A stretch of 64,000 bases of DNA from Rotaria sp. Silwood1 (Eukaryota > Rotifera > Eurotatoria > Philodinida > Philodinidae), in the NCBI GenBank assembly GCA_905250075.1, contig CAJNOP010000122.1, forward strand, positions 188,830 to 252,829, given 5' to 3'. The notes under the pieces were generated by a model, which was not told the DNA's origin, made no database searches, and worked only from the letters and a program-made list of their open reading frames with translations. Position numbers and translations under genes: made by a program. This document shows positions 1 to 12,500 of the stretch, in pieces; the first letter of the stretch is position 1; each line of letters opens with the position of its first letter.

Positions 1-1967
1 GTTCATTTCGTTCTCCAGTCAAAATTTCTCTGCTTAACCACTAACAATGGGTTGTCAGAGTTCGTGACGAACTCCTGGACAAATTTCATTTCGCACATCC
101 TATTTTTCGTTATATTTCATTAACTTTTGCTATTGACAACTCCATTCCGAACACTTTCTCTTTTTTTTCTTATGTCCGGAGTTCGTTATGAAAAAGTGAG
201 ACGACAAGTCACTTTCCCAACTCACATACTGCAAAATTTTTCAAAAAGATTCAAACAAAATAAAATAAAAGTTATATAGTCCGAGAGAGTTATTCATAGT
301 CCACTAAAACGTACTAAACTAAGAAATACTCGATCAGAATTATCAAATGTTCTGATTTTTATTTTTTTTTACTTTCAATAGAGCAGACATCGTGAACCAA
401 TAAAAAAATGAAACAAAAGGAAAACAGATTTATTGAAATGTTCAATGGATATGGTTTTTCTAAAGTTGGTTTCAGCTGCAGTAAGCTTTTGTGAGATGCA
501 TCATAGCCAAAGTAGAATAATACGTAATTTAATTGCGATAGAATTCAAAATAGAAGTAAACAATGACTATGATTGTGCGCATTGCTTAAGTATCTCAGAT
601 CTGTTTAAAAAAAGCTGCTCTTCATAAAATTAATCTTTCAGCAATAGCATGACAAGTCACAAGGCAAAATACTTATCGCTCATATTCACTGATTTCCTCT
701 GATTCATATCAAGCTATCTGTTAACTTTTTGTACATTTTAATAAACTATTGCAAAATTACTAATAATAGCTTGAAATAAAAAACTTCGAATTTAGAAAAG
801 AAAGGAATCTCCAGAACACTTCTGACTTTTTACGGCAAAACTACTGATTTGTGAAATTAGGCTGTACTACCCCTATGCCAGATGTTCTGTCTAAGTGACT
901 CAAAGTGAGCAAAATAATAAATAAATAAAATAATCAAGTTGTAAATGCTATATCATAACACTCTATCCATAGAGAAAAAAAACTGTTTTTTTGAAATCAA
1001 ATGACTAACTGACATCACAATATCATCTACCGATAGAACTACCTACAACATATATAAAAATGACGCGAAAATCCTGTTACAATTGTCTTGCAAAATATAT
1101 TTCGCAAAGAAAAGAAAAATTTTCCTGACTCTAATTATACCATTGAACGATTTCGAAGTCTTTCCTTGAGTCCACGAGAAGAAGTTTTCTTTCGAAAAGA
1201 TTTTTATAAGATTTCCTAAACAATTGTTTAATTTCATATGCAAAAATTATTCGGACACCTTGAATTTTGCTTTGCATAGCAACTTTATTTTTCACATCAA
1301 AAAATTTTGGATTCTGTATCGTTCGATAGAGAAAACAATTCTCTACACACTGACGAATATTAAACCGGAAAAATATTCATAGGATCTCGAAATACTTGTA
1401 GCTACATGGGTTTAACATAGATTTTCAGTTTCATAAAACTAAAAGCGAACTCAAAAGATATCATTCGCTAGAGTAACAGCAACAAAATCGAACAATGTCT
1501 TTAGCTGATGGACCTCGTTAAATAAAAGTCATAACTAAAATTACCATTTACTTATATGATAATATCACTTTTTAAAGTGCACATCGCAATTATTTTATTC
1601 TAATCATAAAGGCTTGTAAGAACTTGAATCCCTCCAAAATGATATGTTTGGATGAGTGAGAGCTTGAATCTATCTTTCCAAGTGAAATTTAAAATAAAAA
1701 ACTATAGAAACCTACCCCTTCAAGTCTATTGCAAGACACATACTCCTATAAGAATAAATTGGATTAAGTTAATTTTTACATCGATCAGATAAAGAAAATT
1801 TTATTTTATGCAAATGAAAACTTTTTTATCAAAAAAAAAGTTAATTTAAAAGATCTTCTCAATTGAACAAAATATAGGGTGTGGATGCGATGACCCACAT
1901 GCATAACCTAATTTGAATTGCAATGATATAGTTTCTATTAGATTGTTTATATATTCAATTGTATATG
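1..1967. other. No gene seen
   Basis: AT-rich sequence with only short chance open frames on both strands. I see no domain, no splice-consistent exon chain and no clear repeat. Confidence 0.5.
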
Positions 1968-2345
1968 TACGTGGGTGTGGATGTGGGGTGTGAGGATGGG
2001 GGAGGGCGCGGCGTGGCTACGGGTGAGTGTGTGGGTGGGTGTGGGCGGGGCTGGGCGGCTTTGGGCTTTGTGTGGGATCTAAGCATGGGTGTGGGTGTGA
2101 GCGTGGCTTGGAGTGTGGGATGTGGGTACGGTGTGACGATGAATGTTGGTGTGGATGTGAATGGAAGGAAGACCCACATCCACACAGGCATACGCACTCC
2201 CATTTCCACATGGGTGTGGAAATGGGGGTGTGGGTGTGTAGATGTGGATCTTTTCTACATGCACATCCACATCGACAGTCACACCCACACTTATACCCAC
2301 CCACATCCCCACACCCGCACTCCACATTCACACCTACCCACGCCT
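1968..2345. repeat. Telomere-like G-rich/C-rich hairpin island
   Basis: A run of variants of GTGGGTGTGG (1968-2160) is followed by a C-rich block (about 2170-2210), a second G-rich block (2210-2250) and a final C-rich block (2257-2343). The G-rich and C-rich halves are complementary in style, so the island can fold on itself. The unit resembles the TGTGGG telomere repeat I associate with bdelloids. Open frames on both strands here are translations of the repeat, not genes. This is the largest of about a dozen such islands in the window. Confidence 0.8.
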
Positions 2346-3454
2346 TCAGGATTGTATCATTCAATGAATATATAAATATGAAATCCTATTGCAATAAAGA
2401 AAATATCGTTTTTACTTACTTTTTGTTGTTATTTTATAGGTTGCAAACATCTGTATGGCAAAGCGTTAGGTCAATATTTACACAGCATTTTCACTACATA
2501 ATATTAAATATTATTTAGAAAATTATGAAACATGTCAAACATAAATAATTCTGTTTAAGTGATCGAATAAAACTTCGATTTTTGGCGAAGTTTCACGTCG
2601 TCAAAATTACACTCAGAAAACCAAACTATTATTGTGCTATGGTGAATTCTATTGAAGCATTCGAAAGAATCTTCCCAATATTTCTTTTTCTTGAATTGTC
2701 AAAAACGAATGCTAAAAATTGGATGGCTGCTGTCTAGAAGCTCAAAGCAAGAAGAGAACGAATAAAAAATAATGTACATTTGAAATTTTCCACCGTTCGT
2801 CTTATCGATTTATCAATAATCAACTGTGCATTTATCTATGTGTTATCTCTTGGTATTATCAGGTTTTAAAATGATGACCAAATCTTTTTATAACTTGGAT
2901 AGTCGTTTCTTCTTTACTGCTTTATTGATTTTTGTCTATACTGTTAGGCCTAAGTTGTTTTGAATAGATAACATGGGACTTCATTTTTGCAAATAATGCA
3001 AGTTTTATTGATGGCCATGCTATTTAAAGACGATATCACTGAATGAGCAAAGAGTAGTCTTTATTTCATTGAAATAAATAAGTTGATTTTGAATGTTGAT
3101 ATTGTCTAATAATTAAATGAATTAATAATAAGCAAATTAAATCGTTACACTATAATGATAAAGTGTGATTCATTATAAGATTCTGTTGAGTCATGTAGAA
3201 AAAAAACAGCATATTTTCATTTTTGCATTCTATTTACGATTTTTTTTTCTGTATTCGACTGTGAGCACAACGACAAAAAAGTAAGAAAAAAAAAGAACGC
3301 GTGTCAAGACTGTTTTATTTGAAGGTGATAACAATATCACATTTTGCTTTTATAAGCAAGAGTTGTTCGAATTATTTTTAATGTGTTTTCGTTGACAATC
3401 TTATAAACTATATTTCGAAAAATAGTTCATCTATATTTTATTTATTTCACCAAC
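2346..3454. other. No gene seen; 5' flank of F-box gene
   Basis: AT-rich, with no supported coding or repeat structure. The end of this stretch is the upstream region of the F-box gene. Confidence 0.45.
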
Positions 3455-6400
3455 ATGTCATACAAATGCTGGTTAGATCTGTTACCTCCTGAATTATTGT
3501 ATAACGTATTCGCCTACTTGTCGGCACATGAAATTCTTCTAGTTTTTTTGGACATCAGTGATTATATGAATGCCATCCTGTGCGTTTATCCGTCGTATCG
3601 ACTAGACTTAAGCTTGATTCAGAAGTCTGATTTCAATCGTATTCGGCATTGTATTTTACCAGAACAAGTTATTTCTCTCAGACTTTCTGATGATAATAAT
3701 ACGCTTGTTCAATCAGATGTTTTCCTTTCGTATTTTCAAATTGAACAATTTACTCAATTACGATCGCTTACATTGGTTCAGATTGAATCCGAATCATTAA
3801 AAACTATTTTTTCTGATTTACATAAACTTGGTCAATTACGTTCACTTTCGTTTAATATGGAAAGCGTTAGATATAAATTTCCGGCATGGAATGATGATTA
3901 TTCAAACAAATTTAATCAATTAAAATATTTTGTGTTGAGTAGTTATGAACAAATATTACCACATCTAAATCGTCTGAGTCTAAACAGTTCCACTGAATTA
4001 TTATTTATTTCACTGCCACATCTTCGTCAATTGAAACTTGGTAAATGTTTTATAAATGAACTTGAAACTATTTTTCAAAATTCACCACAACTTCAATCAC
4101 TTGACATTAATTTTGATATGAATGTATTAAATACCACCATAATCCTACCATCCAATCAACTCATTTGGCTTAATCTAGAAATCAAAAGTAAGCATGACCA
4201 CCGTTGCACACTCATCATAAAATCCTCTTAGTGCTATGCCTACGGGATAAAAATGTGGTATGGAATGAAACTCTTGATATTTTATAAGAGAGAATTTATC
4301 TATATTTTTTTCATCTATTTTGAATACATGTCGAAGATAAGACGTCTTATAAGCCTACTATGTTGTAATGGATATAAAAGAAATGTAAAGAACAACTATC
4401 ATACTAATCCTTCAGTGGACTTTGACTTCCTGGTTATGCCTGTTACGGTTCATGATAGTAGTGAGTAGAGTCTATCAGATTGAACCCCATTTTAAAACGG
4501 CCAATTATCTCCATGTTCTTATATGATCACAATGAAGATGCTCTGAAAAAATAGCATATAGGGCGTGCTAATTGCTAAATCTATCCGAATGAAAAATGAC
4601 TGTCGTAGTTTTCGGATCAACTATCAAGATCGATACAAAATATTATGAATGTGGGTCTGGCTCGAGTTCATTCTAAAAAATTTGAACCCAAAGTGCTCTA
4701 ACGCATACTTCCATATTCTTACTGAAAAGAGAATACTCATATCTATTCGCATCCTATTAAGCTGTTTCGGCAGGCGATGAAAAGCCTTCAAAAGGTCTAA
4801 ACCATGGGTATTTCAGTGTCGAGTATTTTTTGCATGCTTGTGAAAGTAACGCCAATGACTTTTTTGGCTGCTATTAAATGGGAGCAAACTAAGTCTTCTT
4901 GAGAGTGAACTTAGAGATAAATAGATTTTTGAACACTGCAACCTTAAAAAGTTCGAAGACGATAAATCTCACAATGACACCATAGCTGTCTTACTTAACG
5001 CATTACTGAAATAATGTACATTCGATTTCATATGAAAATCATGAAGACAATAGTTTATCCTCTAATAGGATTGATAGTGAAGAAAATATTGAAAAGTCTA
5101 GTATAATCAAGTTTACTCTCCAAAAATATTTACAGTAACCTCTCTTTTAATCATCAACAAAAGTATTTTCCATTACTTTCACATGCATGTAAAATCCTTG
5201 ACAAGAAAATACTTATGGTCCAAACTCTTTAGAGACTATTCCATGTTCATCAATGTTAAAAAGATGTGAACACATAGAATGGTTTCATCAAGATAATAAT
5301 TGTAGAAAAATATGATTCATTTATAATTAATAGATCGACGCATTTCGAGAGATCACATAGAAACACTCTTATTCAATTTGTCTCATTTGAAACATTTGGT
5401 ATTGAAAGCAAGTATTAAAGACGATGTTGCTGATGGTAATTTCTGGCAAGTATTAGTTAGATCCCTCAAAACATTTTCTTTCCAGTTCAATGTATCACAT
5501 ATTGATATTCAAAAAACGCTTGATTCATTTTCTACTCCATTTTGGCTTGAAGAAAAACATTGGTATGTTGCTTTTCAAAATGGACATCTTTTTTCATTAC
5601 TTTATTTCGCTCCCGTTCATATTGATTCACGTAATCTATCACAGTTTCGTTCGACTGCACCCAATAATTCGTTCATTTATGAACAATTAAATAAATTTAC
5701 AGTGAATTCGTTTCATATTAATAATAATTATCACTTAGCTCATATAAAAACACTCGCACTTGAATTATCAATATCATTGAAGAGACTTCAACCAGTCATT
5801 GATTTGAATCAAATCGAACATTTGATTGTACCATCATTGGATTATTTATTAGTATTTGTACCATTCGAGTCTAAAATGTCTCAATTGCATGAATTAACCA
5901 TAAAAAATAGTGTAACAATCGATGCAGTTGACAGACTAAGTCACTGTCGATTTGAACGCATTCGTACACTTCACATACGTGTTAGTGATGAAAATATCGA
6001 TTGTATCATTGAAGAATTATTTCATCTGTTTCCTCATATAGAACATTTGACATTTACACCTCGTATTAAATCGTTAACATTGATGCTTCATATATTCAAG
6101 GGATTTAAATATTTATCCAATGCATCTTTTTCTGCTGATCGTTCATTCTTTCGAAAAGAAGCGGATTTTTGTCGAAATCCCAAGTCTGTTATTCAACACT
6201 TTCGACAACATACAAATGATAATATTTCATGCCGAATTTATTATTTAATTAATACTCAACTACCGCTTTCAATTCATTGGAATATTGAAGGACAAGTGAG
6301 CATTTATCAAACATAAAAAATTGATTGTTAATAGAGTTTTTTTATTCTTTAGTCATCGACTCGTTGGTCAATGATCAATTGGCCATGGAAACGAGGATAT

Positions 6401-6736
6401 CGTTGGTATCGATTCAAACGCACTTTATTACAATTTTTCAATAATAATTTGACATGGATAAAATATTTAATGCAATTTTTTATTTATCTATCAATTGTCA
6501 TGATAGTTCATACCAGTTATCACAAATTTGATTTATATTTTATTTGTTTCTGCTTATTTAAAACTGTTTTCATTACAATTTTGTATAATTTATTCCTTCA
6601 TTTGTTTATTTCAATCAAAAATGATAATATTTATATTTTCTTTGCATATGGAATTTATATTTGGTTTATCTTTTGTGTAGTTGTATTATTGTTTTCATTT
6701 ATTTGTCAAATAGGTCATGATTATATTGTTCAATGA
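3455..6736 (+). CDS. F-box/LRR-like protein with hydrophobic C-terminal tail
   Basis: Three exons: 3455-4187, 5334-6295 and 6353-6736. Introns are GTAAGC...TAATAG (1146 bp, phase 1) and GTGAGC...TTTAG (57 bp, phase 0). The exon sum is 2079 nt, 692 codons plus stop, with no internal stop. Residues 5-45 are an F-box (LPPELLYNVFAYL), the module that docks substrate adaptors on SKP1 of SCF ubiquitin ligases. The rest of exons 1-2 is irregular leucine-rich sequence with recurring LxxLxxLxL spacing, as in the expanded bdelloid F-box family. Exon 3 is unusual: after a basic, Trp-rich stretch it has about three hydrophobic segments (residues about 590-690), suggesting membrane attachment. A poly(A) signal AATAAA lies at 6802. 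The start is the first ATG before the F-box. The exact substrate is unknown. Confidence 0.8.
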
Positions 6737-7253
6737 ATCGAAAAAAGCTTCTTATTTAATTTTATTGATTTTTGTTAATATGCTATTTAAAAATATACAG
6801 TAATAAAATTCTCAAAGAATGATAAGAAATTCGAATTATTCGTTATCATTTATGTTTATTTTTCGAGAATATATTGGAAGTAGTATTTATACAAATCATT
6901 AGGTGATCTCTATTTTTTCTGTAATTAATACATGAAATGTACTCTAGTGCAAGTCCTAAGTTCTTAGTACTACCTTACAACCCCAAAAAGTACTATGATA
7001 CGATTTTTTTCGCTAGATAAAATTCACTGAGATCGTTTACCTACGTATCAATCCTCGAACCTAGCAAATCTATCTTCTTCTGTGCCTCCATAGATAAAGC
7101 CGTCATTTACACATCATTCAAATCGTGAATTGACAAGAAAAAAATAGACCAACTTTGTTTTTTAATCCTCTCTGATGATAAGAAAATTCGAATTTTTCGA
7201 CATCAGTAGGAAAAACATTTGAAGTGGATTCTTCTTTGAAAATTTCTGTTGTA
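6737..7253. other. 3' flank of F-box gene; no other gene
   Basis: Contains the AATAAA signal at 6802-6807 and then AT-rich sequence without supported features. Confidence 0.5.
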
Positions 7254-7316
7254 GGCGTGGGTGTGGGTGGGGAAAAAGACATACCCACCCACACCCACAC
7301 CTACATCCACACCCTT
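7254..7316. repeat. Telomere-like hairpin island
   Basis: A compact copy: a G-rich arm (GCGTGGGTGTGGGTGGGG), a short A-rich loop, then a C-rich arm with CCCACCCACACCCACACC. The arms are near reverse complements, making a short-loop hairpin. It sits just past the end of the open frame at 7346-7582. Confidence 0.8.
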
Positions 7317-7345
7317 TTATTATACATAGAAGATTTAAAGACAAA

Positions 7346-7582
7346 TCAACACTTGACAATTTCATTTTTAACATTACGTAGAATATATTTGAGTACATGT
7401 TGTTGAAAAGTAACAATGAAAAAGTTCAAATCGTTTTTCAAATAGTAGAATATTTGTTCAAGTAAATATTGTCTCATTTCACGATAGTATATATATAAAT
7501 TGATGATATCAATCAATAAAAATAGTGGAGCAATCAGTGCAAAACTCGGTAGTACTAGTTGATGAATAGGAAAAAGATTGCT
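7346..7582 (-). CDS. Partial open frame entering the assembly gap, membrane-like
   Basis: Read leftward from the gap edge, this frame stays open for about 78 codons and ends at a TGA at 7346-7348. It starts with a strongly hydrophobic stretch (LVLPSFALIAPLFLLIDII), then turns polar and aromatic (YREMRQYLLEQIFYYL). It may be the 3' exon of a membrane-protein gene, possibly a 7TM receptor, whose upstream part lies in the gap. I do not recognise the family. A 78-codon open frame can occur by chance in DNA like this. Confidence 0.3.
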   Translation of the reverse strand, partial: SNLFPIHQLVLPSFALIAPLFLLIDIINLYIYYREMRQYLLEQIFYYLKNDLNFFIVTFQQHVLKYILRNVKNEIVKC

Positions 7583-7682
7583 NNNNNNNNNNNNNNNNNN
7601 NNNNNNNNNNNNNNNNNNNNNNNNNNNNNNNNNNNNNNNNNNNNNNNNNNNNNNNNNNNNNNNNNNNNNNNNNNNNNNNNNN
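7583..7682. other. Assembly gap of 100 N
   Basis: Exactly 100 N, the usual placeholder for a gap of unknown size. Open frames spanning it are artefacts, and the relation of the two sides is not certain. Confidence 0.99.
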
Positions 7683-9590
7683 ATCGAACCTAACCATCAG
7701 CCAAAAACAAAACTAGCTGTTAATGCGAGATTGTACACTGAGGAAGATGAAGATTACCTTATCGCCATAAAAAATTCCCAACTTTCTGAGAAAATTTATA
7801 GTATTTTTAGCCGATCTGTTTTAAGAGCAATAAGCTAATATTCGACAGAAAATAGATTTTACAACATCATTTTCTTTTTTATCTGGCAGAAATTAAAATT
7901 AGACTAAGCAGACATTGTGCATGAGGTAAATAGGATTCCAACGCCAGTAGATGATGAGAGAGCAGAACCTAGTTAAAGGTAACTCTCGATCGCCTTTTTC
8001 TTCTCCCCATGATCCATTCCGATGGAGTCTTTCCACGAGGAAAAGATCGACAAACTTGTTTGAGACAGGAGGGTGGTGAACAGTTTCCGTTCAAAGTTGA
8101 TTGCTGCCCATAAAAAAAGTGAGCTTGTGCCCTACATATTTTGAAGTATTTATGGATAAGTACTTTTCTTAAGGAATCTTTGATGATGCTGTCGATTATG
8201 TATGATATGAAGAATTATCAATATAAAACTATTCCAAAACAATGAAAAGTTTTGTTTTCTATTATTTTTACTGAATAAAACTGACGAAAATTAATCTATA
8301 AGTATTTAATAGTTTTTCTATTTTTATTGAATTGTATTTTTATGAATAACTAGAGTATCGACTTCATAAATCATTGATTAAAAGAAGATGATTGTAAATG
8401 TTAAGTTTTATATTTGTAGTTTCTTCTTTTTCTAGTATTATCGGACATAAGAATCGAATTTTGCTATAGAAAAAAAAATTCGTTGTGTCAAACAAATTGC
8501 TGTCATTTGTCAAGTCATCTCTTATACTTATCTAGTAATTTACTTAATAGACGTTTTTATCTAAATGGACTTACTTGTATATCTCTTGTCATTGAAATAT
8601 CATGTAGACTGATGGATAGAAAATAAATTGTATGCGCACAACAAGTGCTCGAATTTGCATGCATGGAGAGTGATAGTGTGTGTGTCTACTTGAATTTACT
8701 GTATTGATCGGTGCTGTTTCCTTCTCATTCACATTGCCATTTACACATCACATTCATAACTTCTCTGCTCAATCAAAAACATTCATGCATAATCGTGATT
8801 ATTTTCGGTTATAGGCTAGATAGTTCGATGTTTTGATACAATAATACTTTTTTTCAAAAATAATTCGATCAAAATTGATTATAATTCCTCAATCAATTGA
8901 AAAAGTAATTCATTTTTAAAGATTATCATCGATTATATAATTTATAATTAGAGCTATTTAAATAATCGATTATAATTCTTATAATTGAGTAAAATTTCAA
9001 TTGCAAGAAATCCGACTTTGCGATTTTCAATCACTAAAAATTGATGATTTTCGATTATATCGATTTTTCAACATTATCAGCTATAGCAAGTCCTTCATAA
9101 AGAACTGTCTTCTTAGTATTTCTATGATTTCTCTTCTATTACTCCTTTAAATTAAAACATCTTTTTCTATCAAAAGATAACGCTTGAAATTCTGCACGAA
9201 ACATTACACTTGATTAAATAATCGCCGAAGTATGGGCATGATTGAATGTGGGGTCTTCTTTCACTGAACATCACATACGCATGAGGCTATTGGAATATAT
9301 ACGTTAGGATGCGAATAAAACAGTTCAGACGAAATCATGATGAGAATGCCACTGAGTTCAATTAATAGAAATTAATAAGTCGGAGATAATTAGGGGCAAA
9401 CATTCACATTTAATTCAAAAAGTAACTTTCGCTTGGATACAGAGAAAAAAGTCGAGTAGGTACAGGTGAAAGTTAGAGACAATAGTCTTAACATTATTGG
9501 CGCTAAAAAAATCCATGCTAAGTCTGAAGTCTCTCAAATTTCGAACCCGCTAATTCTCGTTGAGTTACAGTCAGAATCGTAAGAACTAAA
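7683..9590. other. No gene seen
   Basis: Right of the gap a frame of about 50 codons (7683-7838) is open but unrecognised. The rest is AT-rich with no supported exon, and holds some near-palindromic AATCGATT-rich runs around 8870-9070. Confidence 0.4.
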
Positions 9591-12500
9591 TTAAACACTA
9601 GTATAACTTTGTGATCGATCGTAGTCATTCACCGGTCTGACTCTTAAGTGTGCTGTGTCAAGTAGTGTATGATTCTCCGAATAATCAATAGCATTGTTAA
9701 TCGAATTTGGATCGTCATATCGCGCTGCTTGGTCTGCTGAGGTCGAATTAAGATTTATTCGTCTTGCTTGATCCATATTGTCGGACTCAGACACAACTTC
9801 ACCTATGTTTCCAGACGATGTTTGTTCGTCTATCTCACGGTTTTCTTGAGCAATGGATTCCTGGTTTTGTACACCTAAAACCGTAGATGAAATTCAATTT
9901 TCCTTTTCGAATTACAAATTGATGAGGCTGATCAATGAGCGACAACTTGAAATTGATCATACATGTGTAGGATGAATTTTTCATGATCAGATATTCATTG
10001 ATATTGAATGTTTCAAATACTTCTTGTCACCAAAACCTAACTCAGAACTTTCATTTTCTTATTGGAAACTACTAGCTTTATCTATTCAATATTTGTTTCT
10101 TTTCAAGATTTGACATAGTGAGAGATTTCAGATAGTAACCAGAACTATGTAGCTTGATTGTGATGAATTTTTCTATCTGAAAAATCGAATAGCAACGGAT
10201 CAATCATCGTGAAAATTTCATCCATCAAATGTATATTTTAGTCTGAGCACTAGCACGTGTATAGACAAGTAAGCAATGATTAGTGAGTTATTTTTTCTCT
10301 GCATCTAAGGTATGTAGAAATTCTCTCCAATACGTACCTTCATCAACCAGTTCCGCAGCTCCGAATACGACTTCTAAAACATAGTTAAAAAAAATAAATA
10401 ACAGATTTTTTATAAGTATCTAAAAACACGATTAACTCACCGCATCCGATAGGATGTGCATAGAATATTTCCCATAGTAAGAAAGACTCGTACGATTGAT
10501 GTCCTTTATCTAAATTAGAGACTCCCAATCAACATTAATTATATCTAAATAGATGAATTAGCTAATTGATCAAGTCTTAAGTCAAAAATATTTATTATTT
10601 GTTTGGTGAATAAATATGACATATAATTAGCTATCAAGTTCATACTATCTCATGGATTGTATGGTGTTTGAAATACGATAAATTTGATCGACAGCGTCGA
10701 TTCGATTGATTCATATCATATCAAAACGTTATTTTGCTATATCTGAATACTAGAAGAGTTCTTACACGTTTTTTAATAATTTTGACAGCTGAAATAGTCT
10801 CAATTAGATGACTATGATTCGTATTCAAAAATGATTCTGATATGATGATAAACATTTTAAAAGAAAATCCTTAAGGATTCTTTTCTTTTGAAAACACCAG
10901 ATAATCATCTTACCCAATCTTGTTAATGACCGTTCCAGACTGCAAAAATCAATGCGAGGCAAGAATAAAATATTCATCAAGAGTTGACCGATCAAATGAA
11001 GAATGGAAGAATAAATTCCAATAAAATAATCTACAAACATCGACAACAATCATACTCATTGTGTTGCTAATCATTGTGAATAAGTGACTTACTGGAAAAA
11101 TTAGTGAAATACGTTGCAATTGGATGTGGTACTCCTGATGTGAAACGAGCTCTATCTTTGGGAGGAGAAGCGGTGGACACTGCATCGGTAAATCTTAAAA
11201 TTGCTTTTTGTAATCCATACAAGACTAAAGCTGGTAGAATGAAGCCATATACCCATTCAAGAGAACCGATTCCAGTCATAATTACGCGTAATATAGTAAC
11301 AATGAAGAGAATCAAATGAAAACAGATGATGAAACCTCCGACAAGATATCGAACAACAAAACCACGATACTGACTGCCTTTTGAAACAATGTCAGGTTTC
11401 TTAAGTTTATCATCCAATTCTTGCCGCTTGGCAAGTTCGTATGATTTTCGTATATCTTTCCTATAATATTTTATGCTGATGAATAGTTGAATGCCAAAGA
11501 TAATCATGGTAATAATTCCACTGGTAATAACTTCATAATGAAACGACCATTGTTTAATTTCTACAAAACGAATAGAAACCATACAGTATTACTTAAATGA
11601 AATTCAATCAACATACCAATCTTCAACAGTGACTCAAATATATGTTTTAAAACGGCAATATAACTTGTTTTTTGTGTTGTATAAAGAAAGATCGTAGTAC
11701 ATGTTAGATGAAAAAGCACGATGAAAGCTTCTGTATATATACAAAAAACAATTGTAACAAATTGAAAATCATCTTCCAGTTTATAGATTCGATCTGAAAT
11801 TTCTTTAAGGATTTCCCAAATTGATTTCCGAATACTAGAACAGCATCCTTGTCGATCTTCGTCGTCACTCTTCAATGTTTTGGATGTTGCATTTGTCTCG
11901 TTTTTCGAACTCTTTTTATCATCTTTTCTTTTTCTGTCTTGTGTAAAAGAAAATTCTTTAATATCTAGTGAAGCTGACATGCTTCCAGTCGTGCAAACTG
12001 TATGAATTGAAAGAGCAAATCGTACGATCAGCTCTGCACCAATATATCCCAGTAATAAACAGAATATGGCATGTTTACCGAAACCATATATAATGGATGA
12101 TCCATGAAGATCCTAGAATATAAATTTTCTTGTCTCATTATGATACGATAGGTCTCCGCAGAGCCGATGATAAAACATACCATATGTAGATACGCCTGAT
12201 CTGATGATGAAAGTTTTTTCGAAAAAGGCAAATAAGTCATACATGAATTTTCATGCCAAATCATATGTACCATATTACCGATGATATAGATCAAAGCTAA
12301 AGACCGAACGATGATGTGATGTACTTGTAAAGAAGCAAGTATTGGATAGTATCGAAATCTGAAATATTTTATGTAATTTATTATGAATAAACTAAAACAA
12401 AAAAACAGAAATCATACCCAATAATAAGAACTATTAAAATACGCATTAATATTTCGAAAAATACACCAAAATTAGGCGATTCATTGATATCGATTAGAAT

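Noticed and set aside
1955-2518. Long open frames on both strands, five overlapping
   Set aside because: They are translations of the GTGGGTGTGG-type repeat (Val/Gly/Cys/Trp or Thr/His/Pro runs) with no domain and competing frames.
7509-7838. Open frames spanning the N run
   Set aside because: The middle is unknown sequence; continuity across the gap is an artefact.
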